64,000 nt of DNA from an uncultured Carboxylicivirga sp. (GTDB taxonomy: Bacteria > Bacteroidota > Bacteroidia > Bacteroidales > Marinilabiliaceae): positions 2,542,001-2,606,000 of the forward strand of contig NZ_OY771430.1 of the NCBI RefSeq assembly GCF_963674565.1, written 5' to 3'. Below, piece after piece: positions 20,101-28,662 of the stretch; the first letter of the stretch is position 1; every line of letters starts with the position of its first letter. The notes below the pieces were generated by a model. The model was not told the origin of the DNA. It searched no databases and saw only the letters and a list, made by a program, of their open reading frames with translations. Made by a program: the position numbers and the translations under genes.

Positions 20101-20587
20101 TTGCAACGCCTGGTAAAGGATTACCCGATCTATCTGTAACTCTTCCATAAACTCTCAAATTTTTCTTGTCACTTTCTGTTGACAAAACAATTAATCCGCT
20201 CTCCTTTATTTCATATCTAACTTCTAAACCTCTAAATAATTTCTTTAATACTTGTTCAATACTTTCGTTATTGAATCTCATATTAACCACTTTATTGGTA
20301 TTAATGAAGTTCTCATTAAAAAAGAATCGATATGTACTTTGACTTTCAATCAAGCTAAAAACTTCTTTTAAGGTTTTACCGGAAAAATTGCCACTTATCT
20401 TTTCATTTTGGGCATCAATTGTAATATTTACCAGAAGAAAAAATACCATAGCAATCACTGTTCCACGCTTAAAAGCTTGAAATTTTGATTTGAGTCTAGC
20501 TCTTCTATAAATTACAGATCCCCTAAGATTTTGCATCACAGTAAAGTTAACGAAGTTTATACAATTTCTATGGACATTCCAAGTCAT
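17114..20587 (-). CDS. STN-domain SusC/RagA TonB-dependent transporter (signal-transducing type)
   Basis: 1157 aa as read from the ATG at 20587. A start at Met18 (20536) gives a more usual signal peptide, with hydrophobic core VIAMVFFLLVNITIDAQ, and I think it more likely. After the signal comes an STN (secretin/TonB N-terminal) domain, about 62-132, the module that contacts a FecR anti-sigma factor. Then come a carboxypeptidase-regulatory-like domain ('VYGRVTDRSGNPLPGVATLI'), the plug with 'SVLKDASAAVYGVRAANGVI', and the beta-barrel. It is preceded by FecR and ECF sigma genes, so substrate binding probably switches on this operon through trans-envelope signalling. It overlaps SusD by one base. 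Confidence 0.95.
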   Translation of the reverse strand: MTWNVHRNCINFVNFTVMQNLRGSVIYRRARLKSKFQAFKRGTVIAMVFFLLVNITIDAQNEKISGNFSGKTLKEVFSLIESQSTYRFFFNENFINTNKVVNMRFNNESIEQVLKKLFRGLEVRYEIKESGLIVLSTESDKKNLRVYGRVTDRSGNPLPGVATLIKGTTIGTITDIKGNYSLNVNDGNASLSFSFIGMQSQEILIANNENIDVVMLESPFGLGEIIAVGYGTMKKGSITGAISSIKDIDIDQTHATTVSTSLAGKMAGISYRMSDGRPGSSASIQIRNMGSPLYVIDGIPKDVGQFNNIAPNDIESISVLKDASAAVYGVRAANGVIVVTTKRGKKRTENHINVDAYMGWQNWSRFPQTVNAYQWMLGKADAEMNEFGQTSITPEELARWKKGTENGYKSFDWYDFIIQKNSPQKSINVNTTGGSDRISYYLSFTQLDQNSVLGDEFIFNRSNIQSNIDIDVTNRFQLGMQLNGRVEKRDYPGVPGTDDYWAPIYALFRNRPTERPYANDNPNYINNIGHNSENWALLNKDLSGYWNETWRVVQVNLTGEYEFPVKGLTAKATYSYYFADRLMDGHEYTYDTYTYYPENPEGEQYVVTFSMQNPWRERGTRKVIEDVTQLQLNYHRRFGTHDIKATFVNERLHRRDQSVWVHAVPTTNDLTLIQFEDMDTYDDGDSNEARIGYVGRINYNYANKYYLELSGRMDGSWKFAPDVRWGFFPSVSAGWMITEEPFVKSILNESLFDLKLRLSYGELGDDDIAGLGAFDYLSGYTYGSSTVIMDGNVITGVRDKGEPITNITWYTSKIIDAGADFTIDNGKVNGSVDFFRRKRDGLRGSKYDILIPSEIGYNLPDENVSSDAIIGGEFTLAYNGKLQDLKYTIGGNFSFAREKFLHSYKPKWGNSWDYYRNSSEERWTGVFWGYEVEGQFQSMEEINNYDVDIDGYGNSTLLPGDLIYKDTNGDKIIDYRDVRPMGYPNDRNPAINFGLNFSSTYKGFDLRIDFSGGALYSYNQLSEMRVPYQSGGNLLKVIYEDRWHHEDPFDVNSAWIPGKYPALRFNNGSHSNYYRNSTFWLTNVYYLRMRTLELGYSIPKTLLKRVGIEKCRVYLNTYNLFSIDNLKKIGIDPETMSSNGVQYPQNKIVNIGVNLSF

Positions 20588-20661
20588 AGCTTACTGTATA
20601 AAAAGAAAGAACAAAAAGTTTAGCTGAATATACGGGGATTTACTCAACTAAACACTGGTGC

Positions 20662-21738
20662 CTAATATTTTGTAAATTTTCGGCTACGTTGCTCATCTCT
20701 TCTTACATAAACATCGTTTCCTTTAATGTTATATTTAATTGGAGAAGATATTTTAATTACATCCATTATTTCATTCAAAGTCAAATTATTAATCGACCCT
20801 GTAAATTCATAATTTCTTATTTCATCAGCATCAAAATGAAATTTACAGTCGTACATACGTTCTAACTTAACAGCCAGATCTTTTAATAATTCTTTATCTA
20901 AAATCAACTGATTATCACGCCATGCAATAATTGGAGTCAGATCAACATTCGTATTAATAACTAAACGAGGTTTGCTTTTTTCTTGTGTATCTGACTTATA
21001 GAATGTCGCCCTGTGATTAGGATTTAGATAAACATTTTTAGCAATTTTCTCGGTTTTATGATTAAGTTTCACTTTACCTTCAACCAATGAAGTAACAATG
21101 GTCTCTTCTTCTTCATATGCCTTTACATTGAACTCTGTTCCCACAGCTTCAACCAAAAATCCATATGCATCAACTACAAAAGGTAAATCTTTGTTCTTGG
21201 CTACTTTAAAGTAAGCCTCACCTTCCAATAATATTTTTCTGTTACTTTCGTTAAAAAGATTTGAATACTTTAAACGACTTCCTGCATTTACCCAAACAAT
21301 AGATCCGTCCGGTAAAACCACTTTTGTTTTAGCTCCCAGAGGAGTAACAATTTCGCTGAACTTAACTACCGGTACTTCTTTATTAAAATTATTTTGAATC
21401 AGATAAAAAGCTGCACCTCCTAAAACAAAGGATATAATTATGGCTGCAACCCGGGTGAGATTAATGTATAACTTTCTAACCTTGTTAATCTTCTCACCTG
21501 ATTGTGAATCAATTTCACTTTTTATCTTCTCAAATAATCCATCTTTATTAAAAGCACCTTCTCTGACGAACTCCTCCTTCTCCAACTCAGAATGCATTTG
21601 GCTCTTAATACTATTGGCAGATTCATGCTCTTCCATCAGCGCATCTAACTCTTCCAATTCGCTGACAGAACAGTTCCCCTCCACAAACTGCTTATGAAGT
21701 ATCGTAAACCTATCTTGTATTTCTTTTTCGCTTCTCAT
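20662..21738 (-). CDS. FecR-family anti-sigma factor
   Basis: 358 aa. A cytoplasmic helical N-terminus (about 1-90, 'NCSVSELEELDALMEE') would hold the ECF sigma factor. One membrane segment follows, about 93-113 ('RVAAIIISFVLGGAAFYLI'). The periplasmic part has the FecR domain (about 125-235, 'VTPLGAKTKVVLPDGSIVWV' and 'EGEAYFKVAKNKDLPFVV') and a C-terminal DUF4974 domain (about 285-352) that pairs with the STN domain of SusC. The gene lies between the sigma factor gene and the STN-type SusC gene, the standard order. It relays ligand binding at the outer membrane to the sigma factor. Confidence 0.95.
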   Translation of the reverse strand: MRSEKEIQDRFTILHKQFVEGNCSVSELEELDALMEEHESANSIKSQMHSELEKEEFVREGAFNKDGLFEKIKSEIDSQSGEKINKVRKLYINLTRVAAIIISFVLGGAAFYLIQNNFNKEVPVVKFSEIVTPLGAKTKVVLPDGSIVWVNAGSRLKYSNLFNESNRKILLEGEAYFKVAKNKDLPFVVDAYGFLVEAVGTEFNVKAYEEEETIVTSLVEGKVKLNHKTEKIAKNVYLNPNHRATFYKSDTQEKSKPRLVINTNVDLTPIIAWRDNQLILDKELLKDLAVKLERMYDCKFHFDADEIRNYEFTGSINNLTLNEIMDVIKISSPIKYNIKGNDVYVRRDEQRSRKFTKY

Positions 21739-21813
21739 TTCTACTATCTAATACAATCACCTTTCCTTTTTTACTCACATAAATCTTAAATTCTTCTCTT
21801 TTTTATTCGTTAT

Positions 21814-22413
21814 CTAGTTAAATAGCCAAATAATAAAGAAGAGAGCCAGGTGATACTCATCTTTTAAATGTTGCTTTAAAAATTTAGTTGCCCTATATAT
21901 TTGATTCTCAACAGTCCGAATTGACAACCCCAACTTCTCTGAGATTTTTGGATTAGGCATCCCTTCAATTCTACTCAGGTTAAATATATTCCTTTGCTGA
22001 TCGGGCAACTTCTCCAACAAAGAGCAGATTTTTTCGTCCAACTCTTTATAATCCATACTTGTCTCAGGTGTTTCAGAAAATGAATGATTATAATGAAGAA
22101 GATAGTTTTCGTATTTTTGCTCAACTACCTGATGTTTTAAATGGTTATAAACCTTATTAATAGTCATTTTATACAGATAACTCTTGAATGACTTACTTTC
22201 ATCAATTTCTTCTTTAATTTCCCATATTCTTAAAAAGACTTCCTGTACAATTTCTTCCGATTCCGCAGTATTTTTGAGATAATAAAAGGTAAAGTGAAAA
22301 AGACTCTCACTGAAACTTTCATATATCTGCTTGTAGGCACGCATATCCCCTTCCTTAAGTCGTTTGATCACCTGCGGACTTATGCTACCAGATCGATTCG
22401 TTTTCAAATTCAC
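21814..22413 (-). CDS. ECF RNA polymerase sigma factor (FecI-like, Bacteroidota type)
   Basis: 199 aa. Region 2 is at about 24-95 ('AYKQIYESFSESLFHFTFYY', 'EEIVQEVFLRIWEIKEEI'). Region 4 is at about 130-185 ('LPDQQRNIFNLSRIEGMPNP', 'RTVENQIYRATKFLKQHL'). The C-terminal end is hydrophobic (LALFFIIWLFN), seen in some members of this group. The start used here is GTG at 22413, which keeps the helix before region 2; the next ATG is Met24 at 22344 and would clip it. A TAnnTTTG-like box overlaps the GTG (22413-22420), so the true start may be internal. It probably directs transcription of the downstream FecR/SusC/SusD genes when released by FecR. Confidence 0.92.
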   Translation of the reverse strand: MNLKTNRSGSISPQVIKRLKEGDMRAYKQIYESFSESLFHFTFYYLKNTAESEEIVQEVFLRIWEIKEEIDESKSFKSYLYKMTINKVYNHLKHQVVEQKYENYLLHYNHSFSETPETSMDYKELDEKICSLLEKLPDQQRNIFNLSRIEGMPNPKISEKLGLSIRTVENQIYRATKFLKQHLKDEYHLALFFIIWLFN

Positions 22414-22629
22414 AAATTTAGATTAACATGATTCAGAATCTTCAATAATTATCTCATTTAATAATCATTAAAGTTCAGGGCTTTACTTTCGGGCATTTAC
22501 ATCTCAATTATTTCGTTTCTCAACTTCATCTTTGCCCTAGATTTTACGTTATCGTTTGTAGATTTTCTCAAAAGCACCTCCTTAATGCTGTTAATTCTTT
22601 TTACTATTATTATCCCTTACAACAATATT

Positions 22630-24192
22630 TTAATTCGTAACTTTTACTCTTTTTATATTAACAAATTCATTGTTCTCACCTTTGGCTACCAAACCCAATC
22701 GATACCCCATTCCCCACGGCACAAAAACTGACGCATCAACCGATTCAATAATCTTCTTCCACTGTCCGTCCACCTTTACGTAAAAATCGATAAAATGTCC
22801 TTCAATTACTTCCATTTTTAAGTCTATGATATCATCACCCACTTCCATAACAGAAAATTCTCCAAGAATTGAAGTTTTAGCATTGCTTGTTTTCCAAACT
22901 TTGATCAAATCATGACTGGCTGAAATACCAATACCTGCAAGTGGTGCATAGAAATCATTATTTACAGCACCAATCAATCCAATCCCACCCTCTGAATTTA
23001 AACCTGAATTACCTACATCAACTGTGGCAACAAACTCATAATGGATTGACTTCATAGGTTGAACCAACAAGCTACCTAAATCATAGTTCTCATGAGAAGC
23101 TCCCAACATAAGCCCCTCTTCTCCGGTTGCATAGGTTATATTCTGAGTAACACGCCATTGCCATATCAAATCCAATGCATCTTTAAAATCATCCTCGAAA
23201 TTCATGTTCTCTTTTGGACGATTGAATGTTTGTGCATTGCTAAAATAAGGCCATTCATCATCAGTCCACAATATTTTTTCCAACACCCCCTGACGTCCAA
23301 CATAAACGCTTCCTTCACGACTATAGGCATGATATAATAAAAAATGATCTCCATCTTTTGTAACAACAGCACCTTGTCCAGGACATTTCCAGTCAACATT
23401 GGCTCTTAGAATTGGATTACTTTGATATTTTTCCCACGGACCTAAAAGATTTTTAGCCCTTGCAACACCTACTTTATAGTTACAATTAACCGCACAACAT
23501 TCGCCTGACGAATAAAACATATAGAAATAATCATCCTCTTGAAACAAGCATACTCCTTCAACTTTACCATTTTCCCATACCTGATCATTTCGTATAAGTT
23601 CTACTGGTTCTCCTAATAACTTACTCCTTTCTTTGTTTATTTCCTGCGCAAGAATAGGCGTTGGTAAACCTACACTACTACCATCTTCTTTCCAGATCAA
23701 ATAAATTTTCCCATTACGATCCTTCATTTCAAAGGCATCAATAGATCCAACTTCCTGTGAAATCAAAGGACCATGATCAGTAAATGGTTTTTCTGGCGAA
23801 TCTGCCGAAGCCACGGCAATTGACATTCTGTTAGTTAGTTTATCACGGGCAGAATAATATACATAAACTTTATGCTGATCTTCATCATAAGCCAATTCAG
23901 GCGACCAAAAGTTTTTATTGGTCCAATCCGGTGCTCCTCCTGGAAAAACATATGATATTAATTCCCATTTTTGTAAATCATACGATTTAAATATAGGAAA
24001 CAAAGGTGACCATTCATTACTGGTTGCCGAGGCGTAATAACAATCATCTATTTTCACTACCGTAGGATTTGGATAATCACCAGGCAAAACAGGATTAAGA
24101 ATCACATCATTATTTCCTTCCATCAACCCGCATCCACTTAAACCACCTAACAGGATTATTAAAACAGAAACAGCAATTAATACTTTTTTCAT
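22630..24192 (-). CDS. GH43-family lipoprotein with Asn at the usual catalytic-base position
   Basis: 520 aa, lipobox LSGC with Cys21. Residues about 32-315 form the five-bladed GH43 propeller, from 'NPVLPGDYPNPTVVKIDD' (33-50). The pKa-modulating Asp is D152 (SIDAFEMKDRNG) and the acid is E212 (VEG). The base is normally the Asp in a PDP or ADP motif; here the motif is P41-N42-P43, checked in the nucleotide sequence, with D39 three residues before. A beta-sandwich of the DUF1349 type follows (about 330-520). Family members hydrolyse arabinosides, xylosides or galactosides; the substrate here is not clear and activity is uncertain. It lies 216 bp upstream of the ECF sigma gene on the same strand. 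The second GH43 in the window (47231-48226) retains the Asp. Confidence 0.85.
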   Translation of the reverse strand: MKKVLIAVSVLIILLGGLSGCGLMEGNNDVILNPVLPGDYPNPTVVKIDDCYYASATSNEWSPLFPIFKSYDLQKWELISYVFPGGAPDWTNKNFWSPELAYDEDQHKVYVYYSARDKLTNRMSIAVASADSPEKPFTDHGPLISQEVGSIDAFEMKDRNGKIYLIWKEDGSSVGLPTPILAQEINKERSKLLGEPVELIRNDQVWENGKVEGVCLFQEDDYFYMFYSSGECCAVNCNYKVGVARAKNLLGPWEKYQSNPILRANVDWKCPGQGAVVTKDGDHFLLYHAYSREGSVYVGRQGVLEKILWTDDEWPYFSNAQTFNRPKENMNFEDDFKDALDLIWQWRVTQNITYATGEEGLMLGASHENYDLGSLLVQPMKSIHYEFVATVDVGNSGLNSEGGIGLIGAVNNDFYAPLAGIGISASHDLIKVWKTSNAKTSILGEFSVMEVGDDIIDLKMEVIEGHFIDFYVKVDGQWKKIIESVDASVFVPWGMGYRLGLVAKGENNEFVNIKRVKVTN

Positions 24193-24610
24193 TTCATCAA
24201 AAAATTAAACCTCTTCTGTATGAATGATTATTCCAGAGAAATTGCCAAAATCACTAACAAGCATTACCCCTTTAAAACCAAACACATACAACACACCTAC
24301 ACCTTAAAAAAAACATTTCCTCAAGTTGTATACAATTTTCTTAGCTAGATTACTCACGCGCAAAACGTAATTTTTTGAATTTTTTTAAGAAAATATTGTG
24401 CATACTACGAAAGTATAAATTTCCTGTCAGTTTATTCACTTTAACAAACATTATTGTACATCCTGTGAATCATTGATTTTTAAACCAACGTTTGTCATAC
24501 TGCTAAATTCGAAGAAATACATTAAAAAAAAAAGAAAGGTCACTGAACTTTTAAGTTCAATGACCTTTCTCTTTACTTACCTTTCTGATAACAGAGATGG
24601 TTATTACTAT
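24193..24610. other. Intergenic region, 418 bp
   Basis: AT-rich gap between the GH43-like gene and the sulfatase gene. It holds the sulfatase terminator at the right end and should hold the GH43 promoter. A near match to the TAnnTTTG box (one mismatch) occurs on the minus strand near 24409, too weak to call. No small gene was seen. Confidence 0.5.
24524..24570 (-). terminator. Strong rho-independent terminator of the LamG/sulfatase operon
   Basis: An almost perfect 18-bp hairpin at 24533-24570 (left arm AGAAAGGTCACTGAACTT, one mismatch, two-base loop). A 10-base A-run (24524-24533) on the plus strand gives the U-tract of the minus-strand transcript. It starts about 40 nt after the sulfatase stop. 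Confidence 0.9.
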
Positions 24611-27118
24611 TTACTGGACAATTACTTTCTTATTAGTTGATTGGCCTTTTTCGTTAAATATTTTAAGAATATACTGCCCCTTTGAGACATTCTCAATATT
24701 CATTGTATTTGAATTAACACAAGACATAACCATGTTTCCCGACATATTAAATAATTCTATCTTCTGACAACTAACTCCCTTTATGGTAATTATATCATCA
24801 GCAGGATTAGGAAAGATGATAATCTCTGATTCCAAAGCATTCGCAACATCAGTTGATGGTGACCATTGATCATTCATTACGTCATTAATCTCCTCCTGAC
24901 TTAATAAACCTTTAAACAGGTAAAGCTCATCAATATTACCTCCCCAAAAGTTCTTATCACCCGTTTTATGAGCTCCAATTCTGAAACCACCTGTACAATT
25001 CTCAAATGCAGGAGTATAGCAAATAATATCCTTTTCTCCATTAATATAGTATTTTACAGTCTGGCTTTGAGGATCGCATTGCAGTGCAACATGTATCCAT
25101 TTATTTCTCTCAAAAGAACCACTGGATGACAGATTAGCATTTGCTCCCAAAAAGTTATTAAAACTTCCACTCTGAGATAATAACCTGTAATAGGTAAAGA
25201 TTCTGCCATTACCGTCACTTGATCCGTTTTTTTGAGCCAGAATCACTTCTTCATAAAAGCTATCCGATCCCGGAACATAATCAGATGTATTATAAACCCA
25301 GGCACAAACAGTAAAAGGTGTAGATTGCGGATTAACAAGATTTTCAGTATTTAAATCCAGGTATTGATTGGTACCATTTAGCAACAACGATTGTCCATGC
25401 TGACCTGCACTAAAGTCATATCCATTAACAGATTGTAACGTATTTGCATTTCCTGAAGCATCATCGATATTTCCATCAAACGGATAATGAAAAACCATTT
25501 CAACAGGCACATTCACTGGAGCTTCTCTTAAGCCTACTTCAATAGCCCACTGTTCCCATAACTCGGCCAATTCAAAAACCTTTTGAGGATACTCTGAAGC
25601 CAGGTTAACCATTTCAGAAGCATCTGAAGAAAGATCATATAATTCCCATTGTCTGTTTGGCAATGAAACTAACTTCCAATCATTAACTCTTACAGCTTTA
25701 CCTCCTTCATGCTCCCAAAAAACAGTATCGTGTGTATTAACAGATGTTTCATTTAATTGCGATATTAAACTTTTTCCTGAAGGAGCAAGAGTAGTTTCTC
25801 CATTGATAGTTTCAGGATAAGTTGCACCCGCCAATTCAAGACAGGTCGGTAAAACATCAATAACATGAGCAACTCCCCTGTTCAAAGTATTCTCTTTTCC
25901 CTGCAAGCCATTTGGCCAATGAACAATCATTGGGGTTGTGGTACCACCTGCATATGATTCTTTTTTCCAATAACGGAAAGGTGTATTCACTGCACTTGCC
26001 CAAGCCTGACCAATATAGTTCCAGGTAGTTTCTGGTCCTGGATTTTGGGCATTGTAAACAATGGTTGTACCATCTCTGGTAAATCCGGGTCGATCAAATC
26101 CGGGAGGGTAACCTCTTTCATAAGAGGCTCCGTTATCGGACAAAACAAAAATGATGGTGTTATCATATTCGCCAATATCCTTGAGGTGTTGTATAATCTC
26201 ACCAACACCTTGATCAACTCTGTCAATCATTGCAGCATGAACTTCCATACAATTAGCTTCGTATTCTTTTTCCTGACAGTCAGCCCAACTTCTTCCTGAT
26301 GAATTTTCAGGTAAAGCACATGTTTCACTGTTCAGAATACCCATATTAACCATATTCTGGTAACGTGTCTGTCTCAGAACTTCCCATCCACTATCATAAT
26401 TACCTTCATATTTGGCAATATCTTCAGGTAAAGCATGCAATGGCCAATGTGGGGCTGTATGAGCTACATACATAAAGAATGGTTGATCATCCTGAGAAAA
26501 CTGATCCAATAATTCAATTGATTTATCTGTAATGAAATCAGTCATATAAAAATCATCAGGTACGTCAGCTATTGGCGTTTCATTATGAACCAGACTGAAT
26601 GGGTCGAAATAGTTAACCACACCCCAAATAACACCCCAATGCTCATCAAAACCACGGTTAGAAGGATAGCTTTCAACAGGGGCAAAAGGGCTATGATCAA
26701 CCTGATTAGCCAGCCATCTTAAATGTTCTTGCGCATCGCTTAATGCTTTTGTCTCTGACAAGTGCCATTTTCCGGTCATCCCGGTATGATAGCCATTTTG
26801 TTTTAAAACCTCTGCAATGGTAGCTGCATTACGATTCAGGTTAACTCCCATGGCATTAATACCTGCCTGTTGTGGATAATGACCTGTTAAAAGAGATGCA
26901 CGGGTTGGACAGCAACGCGCACAGTTATACATTTGAGTAAAACGAACTCCTTCAGATGCAAGCTTGTCAATATTAGGCGTTTGAATCTCACCGCCATAAC
27001 AGCCTAAATCTGAATATCCCATGTCATCAACCATGATGATCATGATATTTGGCTTTTCCTGGGCATTTAAGATTACCGCAGAACAAAAAGCCCACAGTAT
27101 AAACAAATATTTGTACAT
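24611..27118 (-). CDS. Secreted S1-family sulfatase fused to a LamG domain and a T9SS sorting domain
   Basis: 835 aa with a signal peptide (to about NAQ20). The sulfatase domain (about 22-525) opens with the metal-binding 'NIMIIMVDDMGYSDLGCYGG'. It has the formylglycine motif C69-C70-P71-T72-R73 followed by ASLLTG, so C69 is the residue to be matured and the enzyme is the Cys type. 'VLSDNGASYERGYPPG' supplies the second metal site. A LamG jelly-roll follows (about 545-735, 'YPFDGNIDDASGNANTLQSV'), then a T9SS type A domain (about 757-835, 'IIIFPNPADDIITIKG', ending KKVIVQ). It should desulfate a polysaccharide outside the cell while the LamG holds substrate. It follows a small LamG/T9SS gene by 5 nt and ends at a strong terminator. 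The sulfated substrate is unknown. Confidence 0.92.
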   Translation of the reverse strand: MYKYLFILWAFCSAVILNAQEKPNIMIIMVDDMGYSDLGCYGGEIQTPNIDKLASEGVRFTQMYNCARCCPTRASLLTGHYPQQAGINAMGVNLNRNAATIAEVLKQNGYHTGMTGKWHLSETKALSDAQEHLRWLANQVDHSPFAPVESYPSNRGFDEHWGVIWGVVNYFDPFSLVHNETPIADVPDDFYMTDFITDKSIELLDQFSQDDQPFFMYVAHTAPHWPLHALPEDIAKYEGNYDSGWEVLRQTRYQNMVNMGILNSETCALPENSSGRSWADCQEKEYEANCMEVHAAMIDRVDQGVGEIIQHLKDIGEYDNTIIFVLSDNGASYERGYPPGFDRPGFTRDGTTIVYNAQNPGPETTWNYIGQAWASAVNTPFRYWKKESYAGGTTTPMIVHWPNGLQGKENTLNRGVAHVIDVLPTCLELAGATYPETINGETTLAPSGKSLISQLNETSVNTHDTVFWEHEGGKAVRVNDWKLVSLPNRQWELYDLSSDASEMVNLASEYPQKVFELAELWEQWAIEVGLREAPVNVPVEMVFHYPFDGNIDDASGNANTLQSVNGYDFSAGQHGQSLLLNGTNQYLDLNTENLVNPQSTPFTVCAWVYNTSDYVPGSDSFYEEVILAQKNGSSDGNGRIFTYYRLLSQSGSFNNFLGANANLSSSGSFERNKWIHVALQCDPQSQTVKYYINGEKDIICYTPAFENCTGGFRIGAHKTGDKNFWGGNIDELYLFKGLLSQEEINDVMNDQWSPSTDVANALESEIIIFPNPADDIITIKGVSCQKIELFNMSGNMVMSCVNSNTMNIENVSKGQYILKIFNEKGQSTNKKVIVQ

Positions 27119-27123
27119 CCTAA

Positions 27124-28071
27124 TTACTTAACCATAAACTTACTAGATACAACACCCTCTTCAGAAGACACCTTTAAGATGTATAATCCTTTTCTAAGAT
27201 TTACTGGTATAGCATTGGTCTTTGTTGAAATATTATCTTCTAATAAACACTTACCTGTAACATCATATATTGCATATGAAGCAGCAGAAACATCGCCACT
27301 AAACGAAAGATGGATCTGGCCATTTGAGTAATAATTATTTGCCTGCAAAGGCATTTTCTTAATAGAAGTCGAAGTCATTGCTGCTGCAACACCATTATTC
27401 ATAATTGAGTTAATTGTTGTTGCATCAAGTACTTCATAAGTAAGCAGCAATTCATCCATTAGTCCTCCTTTAACAAAATATTCGGTCTCATTCTTTCTGG
27501 CACCTAAAACAATTTCACCGGTATTACTTTCATTTCCACCATTCACTTCATTAACTAAAATACCATTCACATAGATATATCTTTTACCAGCAGAAGCATC
27601 TTTTACTACTGCACAATGATACCATGTACCTGCAGTAATTGCTGTATTATCATCACATCGGATTCCATCCGTATAAGAACCCAAAAAGTTTACATCTAAC
27701 ACCTCCATATGAATACGTCCGGGATTCTGGCCTGAAACATCCTTTTGGTGCACCCAGGTTTGTGGAACAGAAAGCTGATCCATTTGAACCCATGCCATTA
27801 ATGTAAAACTGTTGACCGGATTGAAATTAATTCCTGATGATACAACAGCCATATTATTGAAATATCCAGCCTGACCAAATTTACCAGTATCATAAGTTAG
27901 ATCATTTCCAACTGTTTGAGAAAATGTAGCTCCACTTGTTGACGAATTGTCAAGATTATTATCAAATTTCAAATAACATTTAATTTGCTCAGTACTGATC
28001 TGTTGAGCATTAAGAAAGGGAATTGTTGCTAAAAAAATAATTGAAATAAATAGTAGTCTTCTAACATTCAT
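27124..28071 (-). CDS. Secreted LamG lectin-like protein with T9SS sorting domain
   Basis: 315 aa with signal peptide (to about NAQ22). One LamG/concanavalin-like domain, about 28-230 ('CYLKFDNNLDNSSTSGATFS', 'FTLMAWVQMDQLSVPQTWVH'), then a T9SS type A sorting domain (about 240-315, 'SYAIYDVTGKCLLEDN', ending SKFMVK). There is no enzymatic motif. It is the first gene of a two-gene unit with the sulfatase-LamG gene 5 nt downstream, so both are exported by the same route and may bind the same sulfated glycan. The LamG here is distinct in sequence from that on the sulfatase. Ligand unknown. Confidence 0.82.
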   Translation of the reverse strand: MNVRRLLFISIIFLATIPFLNAQQISTEQIKCYLKFDNNLDNSSTSGATFSQTVGNDLTYDTGKFGQAGYFNNMAVVSSGINFNPVNSFTLMAWVQMDQLSVPQTWVHQKDVSGQNPGRIHMEVLDVNFLGSYTDGIRCDDNTAITAGTWYHCAVVKDASAGKRYIYVNGILVNEVNGGNESNTGEIVLGARKNETEYFVKGGLMDELLLTYEVLDATTINSIMNNGVAAAMTSTSIKKMPLQANNYYSNGQIHLSFSGDVSAASYAIYDVTGKCLLEDNISTKTNAIPVNLRKGLYILKVSSEEGVVSSKFMVK

Positions 28072-28662
28072 AATTTTTGGATTTAATGTTTAACAATAAT
28101 AAAATGAAGAAACCTATGAAACCCTCTAAAAACCTAAAGTTGAAATCATAGACATCATTTATTACAATGAGACAAGACTATTTACTCACATAAAATTTCA
28201 TAATGTTTAATTAGATATAATATTTAAAGGAAACAGGAGGTAAAGCAACCTTAACTTAATAGATTGACAAGACATGAAATTAATTCTGAAAATTGTATAC
28301 TTCTGGCGTTAAATAATTTTACTATCACCAACAGTTACATATACGAGAATAACTTATTCAGTTATTATACAAAAAACAATTGCAATTAAATATCCATTTA
28401 AAACAAGAATTACTATAAAATTCTGAAAATATTATTACACTTTGATAGATATGAAAAATGTTATTCCTATCTTTGAATCATATGTATTACAACATACATA
28501 TTAATAGTAATTCGAACGCACACATATTGAAATTCATATTCTATTATAAAGTAAAAGCCATTGCTAATTAGGCATATAGTAAGATAAGTATTGGGTTGAC
28601 GAAAGGATTAGTAAAATTTTTACTTGTATCAATGGAGTCATTTAATACACAAACATATGCCT
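28072..28662. other. Divergent intergenic region, about 590 bp
   Basis: Very AT-rich region between the LamG/sulfatase operon (minus) and the SusC/SusD_2 operon (plus). It holds one promoter-like box for the plus-strand operon (28468-28475) and presumably the minus-strand promoter, for which no exact box was found. No small gene or structured RNA was recognised. Confidence 0.55.
28441..28475 (+). promoter_or_regulatory. Bacteroidota-type promoter for the SusC/SusD_2 operon
   Basis: TATCTTTG at 28468-28475 matches the Bacteroidota -7 box TAnnTTTG exactly. TTTG at 28441-28444 lies 23 bp upstream and could be the -33 element, at the long end of usual spacing. The implied start of transcription is near 28481, giving a leader of roughly 180 nt. 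Confidence 0.45.

Noticed and set aside
28624..28662. Upstream extension of the SusC gene from a TTG codon
   Set aside because: The 13 extra residues precede a complete signal peptide that starts at ATG 28663; TTG has no supporting RBS.
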